Positions 16,867 to 25,696 are shown, counted from the stretch's first letter. The stretch is DNA of 33,464 bases from BMS3ABIN03 sp964418885 (GCA_964418885.1 CAYQNW010000040.1:1-33464); one strand, 5' to 3'. Program-made: numbers and translations. Notes: generated by a model from the sequence alone, not told the origin.

Positions 16867-18066
16867 TTATCTGAATACATTCCTAACTATTTCAAAAAAC
16901 CCGACGTACGTTCCAAGTACACTTCCAAGACTTGTTAGAATAAAAACAAGAAAAACTTTCAACAGTCTGTTCTGCCACCATTTTGTAAGATGATTGAAAT
17001 CGCTCATCACATTCTGGAATTCTTTAACAACCGGAGGTTTAAAATATGCCTGAATAAAAGCGGCAACATAACCGGCGCCTATCAGTGGAGAAAGACTTGT
17101 AATCGGCGCAGCGATGAATGCTGCTATTATTGTTAGCGGATGTGCAAGTGCAATGATTGCGCCTATTGCGCTTGGAATCCCGTTTGCTAATATCCAGAAA
17201 ACAGCGTTGTCACCAGCTTCGGAAAATCCTTTTGTATATCCGATATAAAAAATAGATGCAACGATGATAGTCGGAATTCCCCAGCCGATAACTTTTGTAA
17301 TCGGTTTGGATGGTGGAATTTGTTCTATCTTATTAAGGTCAATTGGTTCTTTATTGTTCAGATGATTTATAATTCCTTTTACGTGTCCGGCACCGACGAC
17401 AGAAACTATTTTCTTTCCTTTTGCCCTTTTCATTTTTTCAGCGAGATAAGAATCCCGTTCATCAATTAATACGCGCTTTAGCACCGGCATTGCTTTGCCA
17501 AGCTCTTCCATCATTTCGGAAAGAACATCCTTGCTTCTTAGTTCGGCAAGCTTTTCCTCCGTTAATTCCTGCTTCTCGAACAATCCTGCTAAACCGGTTG
17601 TTAAGAATTTTAACTTTTGCCCAAAAGTCATCGAGTGCCAGGAACGACGAAGAGTTATTCTCACCTCCCTGTCACAGAGTTCAATCGGCAGGTTCAATTC
17701 CTTAGCGGTATTCGCTGCTTCAAGAAGTTCTGTGCCGGGCATAACGCCGAGCTTTTCACCAAGCTTCTTCTGATACGAAGCAAGCACAAGATTAATTATC
17801 ATTGTACTTAGCTGCTTTTCTTTTATTATTGTTTTTAGATCTAAGTTTTCCCAGCGGTTTTTTTCTGATAGTGCTTTAAATCTTTTTTTATCAAGCTCAA
17901 CACAAACAGTGTCCGGTTTCTCTTTGGTAATTACTTCTTTAACAAGGTTGGCAGACTGACGCGAGATGTGTGCAGTACCGATAAGAAAAAATACACGTCC
18001 ATCTTTCATTATTAAATGAACATCATCAGGATAACTATTGATAATAACTTTTGTCGGGTCCTGCAA
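16867..18066 (-). CDS. TraB/PrgY-family membrane protein
   Basis: The 399-residue protein belongs to the TraB/PrgY (pheromone-shutdown, TIGR00261-like) family, related to the TIKI/GumN fold. The N-terminal domain has GTAHIS at 30-35, VELD at 56-59 and GAGHVKGI from 225, the two conserved GxxH-type motifs of the fold. The C-terminal third has about four membrane segments (roughly 260-280, 290-318, 322-342 and 370-392). In Enterococcus PrgY limits a peptide pheromone, and TIKI relatives are metalloproteases; the substrate here is unknown. The start is TTG at 18066, supported by GAGGT at 18073-18077 six nt upstream. It is convergent with the DUF5916 gene (3 nt between stops, no terminator) and divergent from the ECF sigma gene. 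Confidence 0.9.
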   Translation of the reverse strand: MQDPTKVIINSYPDDVHLIMKDGRVFFLIGTAHISRQSANLVKEVITKEKPDTVCVELDKKRFKALSEKNRWENLDLKTIIKEKQLSTMIINLVLASYQKKLGEKLGVMPGTELLEAANTAKELNLPIELCDREVRITLRRSWHSMTFGQKLKFLTTGLAGLFEKQELTEEKLAELRSKDVLSEMMEELGKAMPVLKRVLIDERDSYLAEKMKRAKGKKIVSVVGAGHVKGIINHLNNKEPIDLNKIEQIPPSKPITKVIGWGIPTIIVASIFYIGYTKGFSEAGDNAVFWILANGIPSAIGAIIALAHPLTIIAAFIAAPITSLSPLIGAGYVAAFIQAYFKPPVVKEFQNVMSDFNHLTKWWQNRLLKVFLVFILTSLGSVLGTYVGFFEIVRNVFR

Positions 18067-18321
18067 TTGATTACCTCATCTTCAAAAAAAATTTGGAGCA
18101 AATTTAGTTAATTATGTTTTAATTGACATTTTCAACATCAACATATTAAAAATTATTAAAAATCCGGCTGGAATACTTTATACCACTATTAGTTCCAACC
18201 CAATCAATTGAGCGAATTACAAGATTTTTGACGGACGCAATATTTTAACGACTTATATAATTGAACTTTTTCTTTTTTCCTTACCTATTATTAACTTCAA
18301 GCCTCTATTAACATTTACAAA

Positions 18322-18888
18322 ATGCAATACCAGAAAAATAATATCACAAGGTTCTTAAACGAATATAGCGAGGGCAACAAGCAGCTGCTTGTGGAAATTC
18401 TCCCCCTGGTTTATAACGAATTGCGGAGAATATCTTCAAGATATCTAAGAGAAGAACACCGTAATCATACTTTTCAGACTACAGAGCTTGTACACGAAGC
18501 TTATCTCAAACTTATAGGCAACGAAAATATTTCCTGGGAAAGCCGTGCACATTTTTTCGGAATTGCAGCGAAATCAATGAGGCAAATACTTGTGGATCAT
18601 GCCAGGAAAAGAAACGCTGTAAAAAGAGGTAGCGGTGAAAAGAAATTATCGCTTGAAGAAGCTGCAACTATTTCAACAGAGAGTGATGACCAAATTTTAT
18701 CGCTGGACAATGCTCTTAACAAATTGGAATCCCTGGATGAACGTTCCGGCAAGATTGTGGAAATGAGATTTTTTTCCGGACTAACAATTGAAGAAACTGC
18801 ACAGGCATTAAACATTTCACAATCAACCGCTAAACGGGATTGGAACTTTGCCAAAGCATGGCTCTACCGCGAAATTGGAGAGAATTAA
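18322..18888 (+). CDS. ECF-type RNA polymerase sigma factor (TIGR02999-like)
   Basis: The 188-residue protein is an alternative sigma factor with regions 2 and 4 only. Region 2 covers about 20-95 (LLPLVYNELRRISSRYL, TTELVHEAYLKL, SRAHFFGIAAKSMRQILVDHARK). Region 4 covers about 130-185 (IVEMRFFSGLTIEETAQALNIS, then the recognition helix STAKRDWNFAKAWL). These sequences match the TIGR02999/Sigma70_ECF branch, which often sits beside a Ser/Thr kinase with TPR repeats. The kinase gene follows after 18 nt, so the two are almost certainly one operon. No anti-sigma factor of the usual membrane type is present; the kinase may fill that role (inference). Confidence 0.93.
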   Translation: MQYQKNNITRFLNEYSEGNKQLLVEILPLVYNELRRISSRYLREEHRNHTFQTTELVHEAYLKLIGNENISWESRAHFFGIAAKSMRQILVDHARKRNAVKRGSGEKKLSLEEAATISTESDDQILSLDNALNKLESLDERSGKIVEMRFFSGLTIEETAQALNISQSTAKRDWNFAKAWLYREIGEN

Positions 18889-18906
18889 TCATTAACCGGA
18901 AACCTA

Positions 18907-21489
18907 TTGAACAAAGAACAATTAATTAAAGCCAAAGAACTGCTTGACGAAGCGTTAAAAATTGATCCCGCTCATAGAGAAAAATTTCTTGATGAAAAGT
19001 GCGGCAGCGATGTGGAATTAAAAAAAGAAATCCTATCATTAATCAGTTCACTCAAAATTAAAAAAGACTTCCTGGAAGAACCATTAACCATCGATGAAAA
19101 CAGTAAAGATTCACTTATCGATCCCTACATCGGTAAGCAGATAGGTAATTATTTAATAGATGGAGAAGCCGGTGTTGGAGGAATGGGAGTTGTTTATTCG
19201 GGGACGAGGAATGATAAGGAGTTCGAACATAAGGTTGCCATAAAGATTTTAAAATACGGCATCTCTTCCGAATACCTGTCGAGCCGATTTCAGATTGAGA
19301 GACAAACTCTTGCGAATCTTCAGCATGAATACATCGCAAATCTTTTAGACGGCGGCAGAACAGATGAAGGGCTCCCATATCTTGTTATGGAATTTATAGA
19401 TGGGATCCCGGTAACAGAATATTGTAATCAAAATAATTTAAATATCGATCAAAGATTGGAGCTTTTTCAAAAAGTTTGTTCTGCAGTTCAGTATGCTCAT
19501 CAAAATCTTGTTATTCACCGTGATATAAAACCGGGAAATATTCTTGTTAATAAATCCGGCACGCCAAAGCTCCTAGATTTCGGAATTGCTAAACTTATCG
19601 ATGAAGACTTATCAGAAAACGCAGAAGGTTTAACAAAGACAGGTATCTGGCATTTAACGCCTGAATATTCGAGTCCTGAACAAATCAGAGGCGAGAAAAT
19701 TACAACAGTTAGCGATATTTATTCGCTGGGTGTTTTGTTGTATGAAATTCTAACCGGCGAACAGCCATATCGAATAACCAGCAGCTCTCCGGTTGCAATT
19801 AGTAAAATTATTGCGGAAGAAAACGTTCTTAAGCCGAGTGAAAAAGTTAAACAGACTACCGAATTAAAGACATCCGAAAAAAACAGAATCAACCTCATTC
19901 AAAATCCTGAAAAAATATCCCGCCAGCTGCAGGGCGATCTGGATAACATAGTTCTCAAAGTAATGCATAAAGATCAGGGGCAAAGATACTCTTCTGTCCA
20001 GGAATTTAAAGATGATATAGATAGATATCTTAAGGGCTTGCCCGTCACTGCAAGAAGAGATACAATAACTTATAGAGCATCAAAATTTGTTCGCAGACAT
20101 AAAGCGGGATTTGCAATTTTTGTTATCGTAAATTTAATAATTATCGTCAGTGTGGCAGCTATAATTTACCAGGGAAACATCGCTGCAACGGAACGGGATA
20201 ATGCAAAAACAGAGCTGAAAAAATTTGAGGAAGTCAACAACTTTCTTTTGGATATGTTATCCTCACCAGATCCCTCGGTTGATGGAAAGGATGTTAAGGT
20301 TTATGATCTGCTTGAGAAAGCAACTAAAGACGCCGATATAAAACTAAAAAATTATCCTAAAATAAAAGCCGCGATTAAACAAACATTAGGTTCTACATTT
20401 ATTGGTTTAGGAGAATATAAAAAAGCTGAGGCATTGCTTTTAGAATCACTTGAATCTGATAAAAAATTGTTTGGAATTAATAGCGAAGAAACTGCAAAGT
20501 GTTTTCATCAGCTTGGGCTGTGTTACGACTGGATTGGCAACTACCAGTTAGCTGATTCATTTTACAAAGCAGGAATAAACACTTATGAAAAAATCTCCGA
20601 CGAACCATTGAAAGGGCTTGCCGATAATCTAAACGATTTCGGTTCATTTTTAACCAACGCTGGTTATTATGACAGCACAATCGTTATGCTCAAAAGAGCT
20701 CTTGATATTTATGCTATTTATGATGAGGAAAAAGGTCAGAAGGAAGCAGTAACAATTAACAATCTTGCTGTGGTAATGCATAATCAGAATAAGGTTGATG
20801 AAGCGGAAAAGTATTATCTGGAAGCAAGGGATATATTAACAAATCTGTATGGTGTAAAAAGACCAGAGATCGCCACCATTTATAATAACCTGGCTTTCAT
20901 CTATTTAGATAATAAAAAATATGAACAATCTGAAGAAGCATTTCAAAAAGCTTATGAAATTAAAGTGGCTTTGCTTGGGAAGAATCACCCGAATGTTGGT
21001 CTTGCTTTTACAAATTTGGGCATGCTTTATTGTATCGAAGAAAAATATAATGAGGCTGAAATCCCTCTTCACAATGCAATTAATCTTTTTCTAAGAACCG
21101 GTGCAACAAAAGATCCTCTTCTTGCTTTTGCTCATTATTGGTTAGGCAGGGTGTACCTCGAATCAAATCAATTGACTAAATCGGAAACAGAATTCAGAAA
21201 CTCCCTTCGCATAAGAGAAGAAATATTCCCCAAAGATGATCATAGAATTTGGTCGGTAAAAGGAGAATTGGGTGTTTGTCTTTTCAAGCAAAAGAAAAAT
21301 TCTGAGGCTGAGAAGCTACTGACTGAATCTTTGAATTTCTATTTAACCGGACATACACCTGATATGAAAAAGATAACAAGGTATACAGAATATTCTGCAA
21401 AATTTTACAAAGAAACAGGAGATACTGCAAAAGAAAAGTATTATGAATCCGAACTAAAAAAGCTTACAGAAGAATCACCAGAGAACTAA
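18907..21489 (+). CDS. Transmembrane Ser/Thr protein kinase with C-terminal TPR repeats
   Basis: The 860-residue protein begins at TTG, 18 nt after the sigma gene. Residues 1-70 form the short helical leader typical of these kinases (AKELLDEALKIDP ... FLDEKCG). The kinase domain runs from about 80 to 380: Gly-loop GEAGVGGMG at 86-94, catalytic lysine K113 in VAIKIL, HRD at 204-206 in HRDIKPGN, DFG from 224, and SDIYSLGVLLYE. All key residues are present, so it should be active. One membrane segment spans about 401-422. After it come several TPR units (around 480-840, for example AEKYYLEARDIL and EEAFQKAYEI), probably periplasmic if the kinase is cytosolic. TPR binding to an outside partner could signal to the kinase and the co-encoded sigma factor (inference). 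Confidence 0.93.
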   Translation: MNKEQLIKAKELLDEALKIDPAHREKFLDEKCGSDVELKKEILSLISSLKIKKDFLEEPLTIDENSKDSLIDPYIGKQIGNYLIDGEAGVGGMGVVYSGTRNDKEFEHKVAIKILKYGISSEYLSSRFQIERQTLANLQHEYIANLLDGGRTDEGLPYLVMEFIDGIPVTEYCNQNNLNIDQRLELFQKVCSAVQYAHQNLVIHRDIKPGNILVNKSGTPKLLDFGIAKLIDEDLSENAEGLTKTGIWHLTPEYSSPEQIRGEKITTVSDIYSLGVLLYEILTGEQPYRITSSSPVAISKIIAEENVLKPSEKVKQTTELKTSEKNRINLIQNPEKISRQLQGDLDNIVLKVMHKDQGQRYSSVQEFKDDIDRYLKGLPVTARRDTITYRASKFVRRHKAGFAIFVIVNLIIIVSVAAIIYQGNIAATERDNAKTELKKFEEVNNFLLDMLSSPDPSVDGKDVKVYDLLEKATKDADIKLKNYPKIKAAIKQTLGSTFIGLGEYKKAEALLLESLESDKKLFGINSEETAKCFHQLGLCYDWIGNYQLADSFYKAGINTYEKISDEPLKGLADNLNDFGSFLTNAGYYDSTIVMLKRALDIYAIYDEEKGQKEAVTINNLAVVMHNQNKVDEAEKYYLEARDILTNLYGVKRPEIATIYNNLAFIYLDNKKYEQSEEAFQKAYEIKVALLGKNHPNVGLAFTNLGMLYCIEEKYNEAEIPLHNAINLFLRTGATKDPLLAFAHYWLGRVYLESNQLTKSETEFRNSLRIREEIFPKDDHRIWSVKGELGVCLFKQKKNSEAEKLLTESLNFYLTGHTPDMKKITRYTEYSAKFYKETGDTAKEKYYESELKKLTEESPEN

Positions 21490-21523
21490 TAATAATCCTA
21501 AATTTCTAATAAAACGTCATTTT

Positions 21524-21546
21524 AACCTCCTCTCAATAACCACCTG
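21524..21546 (+). repeat. Possible decayed copy of the 54-nt palindromic repeat
   Basis: AACCTCCTCTCAAT at 21524-21537 matches 13 of 14 bases of the left arm of the repeat at 23242-23255. It is followed at once by AACCACCT, which matches the complement of that repeat's right arm at 8 of 8 bases. The GC-rich middle hairpin is missing. It may be a relic after internal deletion, or chance. Confidence 0.35.
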
Positions 21547-21550
21547 AACC

Positions 21551-21730
21551 TTTTCATTTAATAGTTACGCATGAACTAAGAAAAGGCATATAAAAATTCC
21601 TGCACCTCAATTGAGGCACTTAGTGAAATTTATTTCTACATCTTAACTGCTGGAGAGATCGGAGATACTAAGAAAATGATTCTCCTGTGCAAAGTCCGCC
21701 GTGTCAGATCGGAGGACAGATACTAATTAA
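21551..21730 (+). promoter_or_regulatory. Candidate structured RNA leader of the T9SS beta-propeller gene
   Basis: The 256-nt gap before the beta-propeller gene holds four pairings in a row. CCTTTT (21551-21556) pairs with AAAAGG, enclosing TAGTT/AACTA. CCTCAATTGAGG is a perfect palindrome at 21605-21616. GGAGA at about 21652 can pair with TCTCC at about 21683-21687. GTCCGCCG can pair with CGGAGGAC at about 21691-21714, with one G-A mismatch. AGATCGGAG is repeated 50 nt apart within the last two elements, each time followed by GATACTAA either at once or after a few bases. The gene's ribosome site (GAGG at 21735-21738) lies just downstream. I do not recognise a known riboswitch. Confidence 0.4.
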
Positions 21731-21745
21731 ATAGCGAGGTTTAAA

Positions 21746-23476
21746 ATGAAAAACTCGATTGTGACTATTCTTATTTCTGTTTTTATGTTACTTGGTAATT
21801 TATCTATTGCTCAACGGACAAGTATTATCTGGCAATCATTTTACGATGGTCCGTTACACAGAGAAGATTATTTCAAGCATCTGGTTGTTGATAATGAGGG
21901 CAACGTTTATGTGCTATGCGGAACAAAAGGCGATGTCAGCAATTACGATCAAGATATTACTACTTACAAAATTAATACTTCAGGACAAGTGGTTTGGGAG
22001 AAACACTACAACGGATCGGGCAGCAATTCTTTAGATGACCCAAGAGATATTGTTTATGATCGTGCAAGCGGTGCTGTTATCTGTATGGGAAGATTAAAAG
22101 ACGATGGAATTGTTGTAATCAAATATGATTTAACTGGCAATACGCAATGGACCTATACAGCACCCTCTACAGATGATGATGTTTATTCGATGTGTGTGGA
22201 TGATCAGGGAAACATTTATCTCGGTGGAAAAAGCCGGGATACCGAATCTGCCAACTACAATTCGCTATTAACAAAACTCTCTCCTGATGGAACAGAAATG
22301 TTCAGGTTGTTTAATCAATATGGAGGAACAAGTTCTACGTGGTATTCTGAATTCAACAAAATAATTCCCGATGGATCAGGAAATATACTTGCTGCGGGCA
22401 ATTGTAAAACTACAAACGGCAATCAGAATTCCTCTATTATCGTAAAGTTTTCTTCCGGCGGCGGAGAAATATGGGAGTATGCCCATCTATCGGATTCTGT
22501 TTTGGTTGGAAGCTACACGCAAACAGGAGTTTGCTTCGATCATGCGGGAAATGTTTACACTTCCGGATTTAATTCTCAGGGAGATAATAACTACAATGAT
22601 GCAATCGTAATAAAATTAAATCTGAACAGTGGAAGCGTGTACTGGACAAAGAAAGTAGACGGCGGTAATGTTGGATATGATTATGTAAAATCAATCCATT
22701 GCGATCAGGTGGGTGGTATTTATTTATCAACATATTCCAGGTTTATGGCGGCAAATGCATCTACGGTACTTATAAAGATGAATGCCTCCAATGGTGATGT
22801 TTTGTGGAAGAAAGAAATAACAAGCTTTGGGCAAACAGGAAACGGGCGTTATACATACAATGATATTCTCGTTGAAGACGATGGAACCTTTTATGTTGCC
22901 AAGCCGCACATTTTATACAACGTAACAAAGTACAATAATGATGGCGATACAATTTGGACCAAACGGTTAGTTGGAAGTTTTATCGGCAGTGTCGGATCTT
23001 CAAACTGGATGGATAAATACCAGACAACTATAATTAAAGGAGCAGATGATAAAATATATTTTGGCTGCACGGGAACTGAATCGAGCTTAAACCAGGATAC
23101 AACAGATGTAATTATCACCTGTTTAAGTGAAGTTCCAACAGGAATTAATGACGAGAGAAATATTCTTCCCAATGATTTTGCTTTAGAACAAAACTATCCT
23201 AATCCGTTTAACCCGACGACAAAAATTAAATATACTATTTCAACCTCCCCTCAATCCCCTCCTTATCAAGGAGGGGAAGCAAAGCAGGGGTGGTTGGTAC
23301 AATTAAAAGTGTTTGATGTTCTGGGAAATGAAATTGCAACTTTAGTTGATGGATACAAACCTGCGGGTAATTACGATATAGATTTTGATGCCTCAAATCT
23401 TACAAGTGGAGTTTATTTATATCAACTAAAGGTTGGCGGTTTTAATCAAACAAAGAAGATGCTTCTGCTTCGATAA
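21746..23476 (+). CDS. T9SS-exported beta-propeller protein
   Basis: The 576-residue protein has a signal peptide ending LSIAQ. Residues of about 40-470 hold some seven or eight repeats with a core like DNEGNVYVLCG, DDQGNIYLGG, GSGNILAAG and HAGNVYTSG, as in SBBP-type or PQQ-like beta-propellers. A T9SS type A sorting domain begins with NYPNPFNP at residue 483 and ends TKKMLLLR, so the protein should pass the outer membrane by T9SS and be attached or released there. The sorting domain is interrupted after KIKYTIS by about 18 residues (SPPYQGGEAKQGW) encoded by a palindromic DNA repeat at 23242-23295. GAGG lies 7 nt before the ATG. The next gene starts 42 nt on, so the two cargo genes may share a transcript. 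The ligand is unknown. Confidence 0.9.
   Translation: MKNSIVTILISVFMLLGNLSIAQRTSIIWQSFYDGPLHREDYFKHLVVDNEGNVYVLCGTKGDVSNYDQDITTYKINTSGQVVWEKHYNGSGSNSLDDPRDIVYDRASGAVICMGRLKDDGIVVIKYDLTGNTQWTYTAPSTDDDVYSMCVDDQGNIYLGGKSRDTESANYNSLLTKLSPDGTEMFRLFNQYGGTSSTWYSEFNKIIPDGSGNILAAGNCKTTNGNQNSSIIVKFSSGGGEIWEYAHLSDSVLVGSYTQTGVCFDHAGNVYTSGFNSQGDNNYNDAIVIKLNLNSGSVYWTKKVDGGNVGYDYVKSIHCDQVGGIYLSTYSRFMAANASTVLIKMNASNGDVLWKKEITSFGQTGNGRYTYNDILVEDDGTFYVAKPHILYNVTKYNNDGDTIWTKRLVGSFIGSVGSSNWMDKYQTTIIKGADDKIYFGCTGTESSLNQDTTDVIITCLSEVPTGINDERNILPNDFALEQNYPNPFNPTTKIKYTISTSPQSPPYQGGEAKQGWLVQLKVFDVLGNEIATLVDGYKPAGNYDIDFDASNLTSGVYLYQLKVGGFNQTKKMLLLR
23242..23295 (+). repeat. GC-rich palindromic repeat, 54 nt, inserted in frame in a coding sequence
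   Basis: The outer arms AACCTCCCCT (23242-23251) and AGGGGTGGTT (23286-23295) pair with one T-T mismatch. The inner arms CCCCTCCTT (23256-23264) and AAGGAGGGG (23268-23276) pair perfectly around ATC. The length is exactly 18 codons and encodes residues 500-517 of the beta-propeller protein. The sister sorting domain at 25418-25660 lacks it. It resembles the palindromic elements that encode SPPYQGG-like peptides in many bacterial genomes. Confidence 0.8.
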
Positions 23477-23518
23477 AAATAAATTTTATCATTTGTAAAA
23501 ATTCACATGGAGAAATAG

Positions 23519-25660
23519 ATGCTTCAAACAGCCATTAAATCAATATTATTGGCAGGCGGAATTTTACTAAGTGTTTTTCAGACCATATACGGACAGAACA
23601 GCTTTCCGCTTATACCGGTCTCCGGTGCGGACGGAACCTTCATCATCACCACGGTTGAAGGAGTAAACGTTTATCGTAACGATGAACCCCTGTCACATTA
23701 TTTATATTTTCCAACTGATGTGCCTGTGCATTCAACAACTGTCTGGGTGAAGATCACCTATTTTGATATTGGCGACAGCGAATTCCAGTTAGAATACAAC
23801 TCGACCACTAATGACTACGAACCAGCCACATCCAAAATCGCTGCGGATATGCAAAATACCCTGGGTATCCGTTCGGCAATTTTTGAACTGCCCAACGCTG
23901 ATTTCAGAAATGCCCAAAACCTCGGCGCTGATTTACGAATCGCTGCAGTACCCTTTATTGCTATGAATATTATATCAGCAACCCTTTTCTTTCAACAGCC
24001 CACAACCTTAAGCACTCCGGCACCTTCTTTTAGCATGAACAGCAAAATTTTAAGCACAACCGTTTTCCATTGGTATGTACCCAATGGAGGTCAGTTGGTT
24101 GGACCCTGGCGTCCCATCGAAGGTAGAGAAAATTGGACCGGGGAGGTACATTGGTGGAAATCACAGATCAAACAAATGATGGCTGCTAATATAGATGTAA
24201 TATGGGTGCATTTGATACCTGGTTGGGAAAATATTCGGTCTAATCTATTCCGCGCTTTGTATGAAATGCGCGCTGAAGGCTATGATGTGCCAAAAGTCGT
24301 CCCATTTCTCGATCCTCTGATTACCTGGAATAATCAACCAAACATTGACCTTGGCACAAACGTTGGTAAGGACACACTTGCAGCACAATATATCCGCTTT
24401 TTCAATCAATATTTTAATGCAAATCCCGATTCCCTTGCAGATGACTACCTGGCAAAAATTGATGGGCGCATCAACCTTGATACCTGGCATGTGCACCTCA
24501 ACATGGATAATATTTCTTCTCTTACCCGTAATGATCTGGAAAGCCGGTTGCAGGCAGCATTGGCTGTTGATCATCCAGATTTCAACAATGGAATCTATAT
24601 GATCACCACTGCATTAAGCCCACAGGTCTTTTCATTTGTCGACGAAAAAACCGTGCAGTTTGAAGTTAATGATTATTTTGTACCGATTACTTTTATGGGA
24701 CGCACAACAGTACAGTTAAAAGCCGGATATTGGGATCAAAATATTCGTACCCCCGGCGATTTTTTACCACGTGACGGAGGAGTTCATTTCGACAGCGCCT
24801 GGGCTCAGGTGGACAATTCCATCAACCGTGTCTATCTGGAGAGTTGGAATGAATATGATGAGGGAACCGGGCATTATGCAGCCAATCCGGGTCCACCTTT
24901 TATTCTCCCTGACAGTAATAATAATAATGATGTCTGGTCTGATTCAGATGATCCTTATGAATATATCAATACTACGTCACAGGGAGCAGCACTCTGGAAT
25001 GATGTTCCGGAAAACGATGCAATTATCCTTAGCCATACCTTGCCTGATACTATGCAAGTAAACGAGCAAGATACATCGTTTGTAATAGTACGTAATACCG
25101 GTGATTCGCGCTGGAGTGGCAATCAGGGATACTACTTCGGACAAATAGACACCGGTGTACCAATCTTTTCTGCGCCAGTCTATATCAATGACTTACAGGA
25201 TGATATTCCAACTTTCGGGGGTATTTTCCGCGGAAGACCCAAGACCTTTATTATCAAACCAACCGCGCCTAGTGTAACCGGGACATATGTTACCAAATGG
25301 AGTATGGGCAAGGACGGGTTGGGGTGGTTCGGTGAGCCATTGGAGCTAATAATTGTGGTGATGGGTCCATCTGGTATTTTCGATGAGGGAGAGATCACTG
25401 ACTATTCAGTTTCACAAAACTATCCGAACCCGTTTAATCCAACAACGAAAATCAAATTCAGTATTCCGAAATCAACTCACGTTTCTTTAAAGGTTTATGA
25501 CATTCTTGGAAATGAAGTTGCTACTCTTGTTAATGAAGAAAAACTTGCCGGAAACTATGAAGTTGAATTTGATGCCGGCAGATTATCAAGTGGTATTTAT
25601 TTTTATAAACTTCTATCCGGAAGTTTTTCTCAGATTAAAAAAATGTTGCTGCTTAAATGA
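23519..25660 (+). CDS. T9SS-exported GH99-like glycoside-hydrolase-type protein
   Basis: The 713-residue protein has a signal peptide ending TIYGQ. GGAG lies 7 nt before the ATG. Residues of about 175-480 look like a TIM-barrel of the GH71/GH99-like type (also annotated DUF5010-like): FHWYVPNGG, a strand IDVIWVHLIPGWEN, VPKVVPFLDPL, and ESWNEYDEG at 441-449. The last resembles the WNE-x-x-EGT motif that carries the catalytic acids of GH99. Residues of about 500-620 are a beta-sandwich. The T9SS sorting domain begins at NYPNPFNP (634) and ends IKKMLLLK. It would act on surface or environmental polysaccharide. Substrate and activity are not predictable, and the family call is by motif only. By eye the body is richer in GC than its sorting domain and its neighbours. 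Confidence 0.8.
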   Translation: MLQTAIKSILLAGGILLSVFQTIYGQNSFPLIPVSGADGTFIITTVEGVNVYRNDEPLSHYLYFPTDVPVHSTTVWVKITYFDIGDSEFQLEYNSTTNDYEPATSKIAADMQNTLGIRSAIFELPNADFRNAQNLGADLRIAAVPFIAMNIISATLFFQQPTTLSTPAPSFSMNSKILSTTVFHWYVPNGGQLVGPWRPIEGRENWTGEVHWWKSQIKQMMAANIDVIWVHLIPGWENIRSNLFRALYEMRAEGYDVPKVVPFLDPLITWNNQPNIDLGTNVGKDTLAAQYIRFFNQYFNANPDSLADDYLAKIDGRINLDTWHVHLNMDNISSLTRNDLESRLQAALAVDHPDFNNGIYMITTALSPQVFSFVDEKTVQFEVNDYFVPITFMGRTTVQLKAGYWDQNIRTPGDFLPRDGGVHFDSAWAQVDNSINRVYLESWNEYDEGTGHYAANPGPPFILPDSNNNNDVWSDSDDPYEYINTTSQGAALWNDVPENDAIILSHTLPDTMQVNEQDTSFVIVRNTGDSRWSGNQGYYFGQIDTGVPIFSAPVYINDLQDDIPTFGGIFRGRPKTFIIKPTAPSVTGTYVTKWSMGKDGLGWFGEPLELIIVVMGPSGIFDEGEITDYSVSQNYPNPFNPTTKIKFSIPKSTHVSLKVYDILGNEVATLVNEEKLAGNYEVEFDAGRLSSGIYFYKLLSGSFSQIKKMLLLK

Positions 25661-25696
25661 TTTGTTATTCCTGTTATTCCATTTAAAACGAAAATG

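Noticed and set aside
21657..21720. Sequencing-adapter contamination (AGATCGGA resembles an Illumina adapter)
   Set aside because: Only 8 bases match, the adapter's following AGAGC is absent, and the region reads smoothly into a normal gene with a ribosome site.
21650..21730. Glycine, THF or cyclic-di-GMP riboswitch
   Set aside because: Some short words (GGAGAG, GCAAAG) look familiar, but the conserved cores and pairing order of these classes are not present. It is kept only as an unclassified structured leader.
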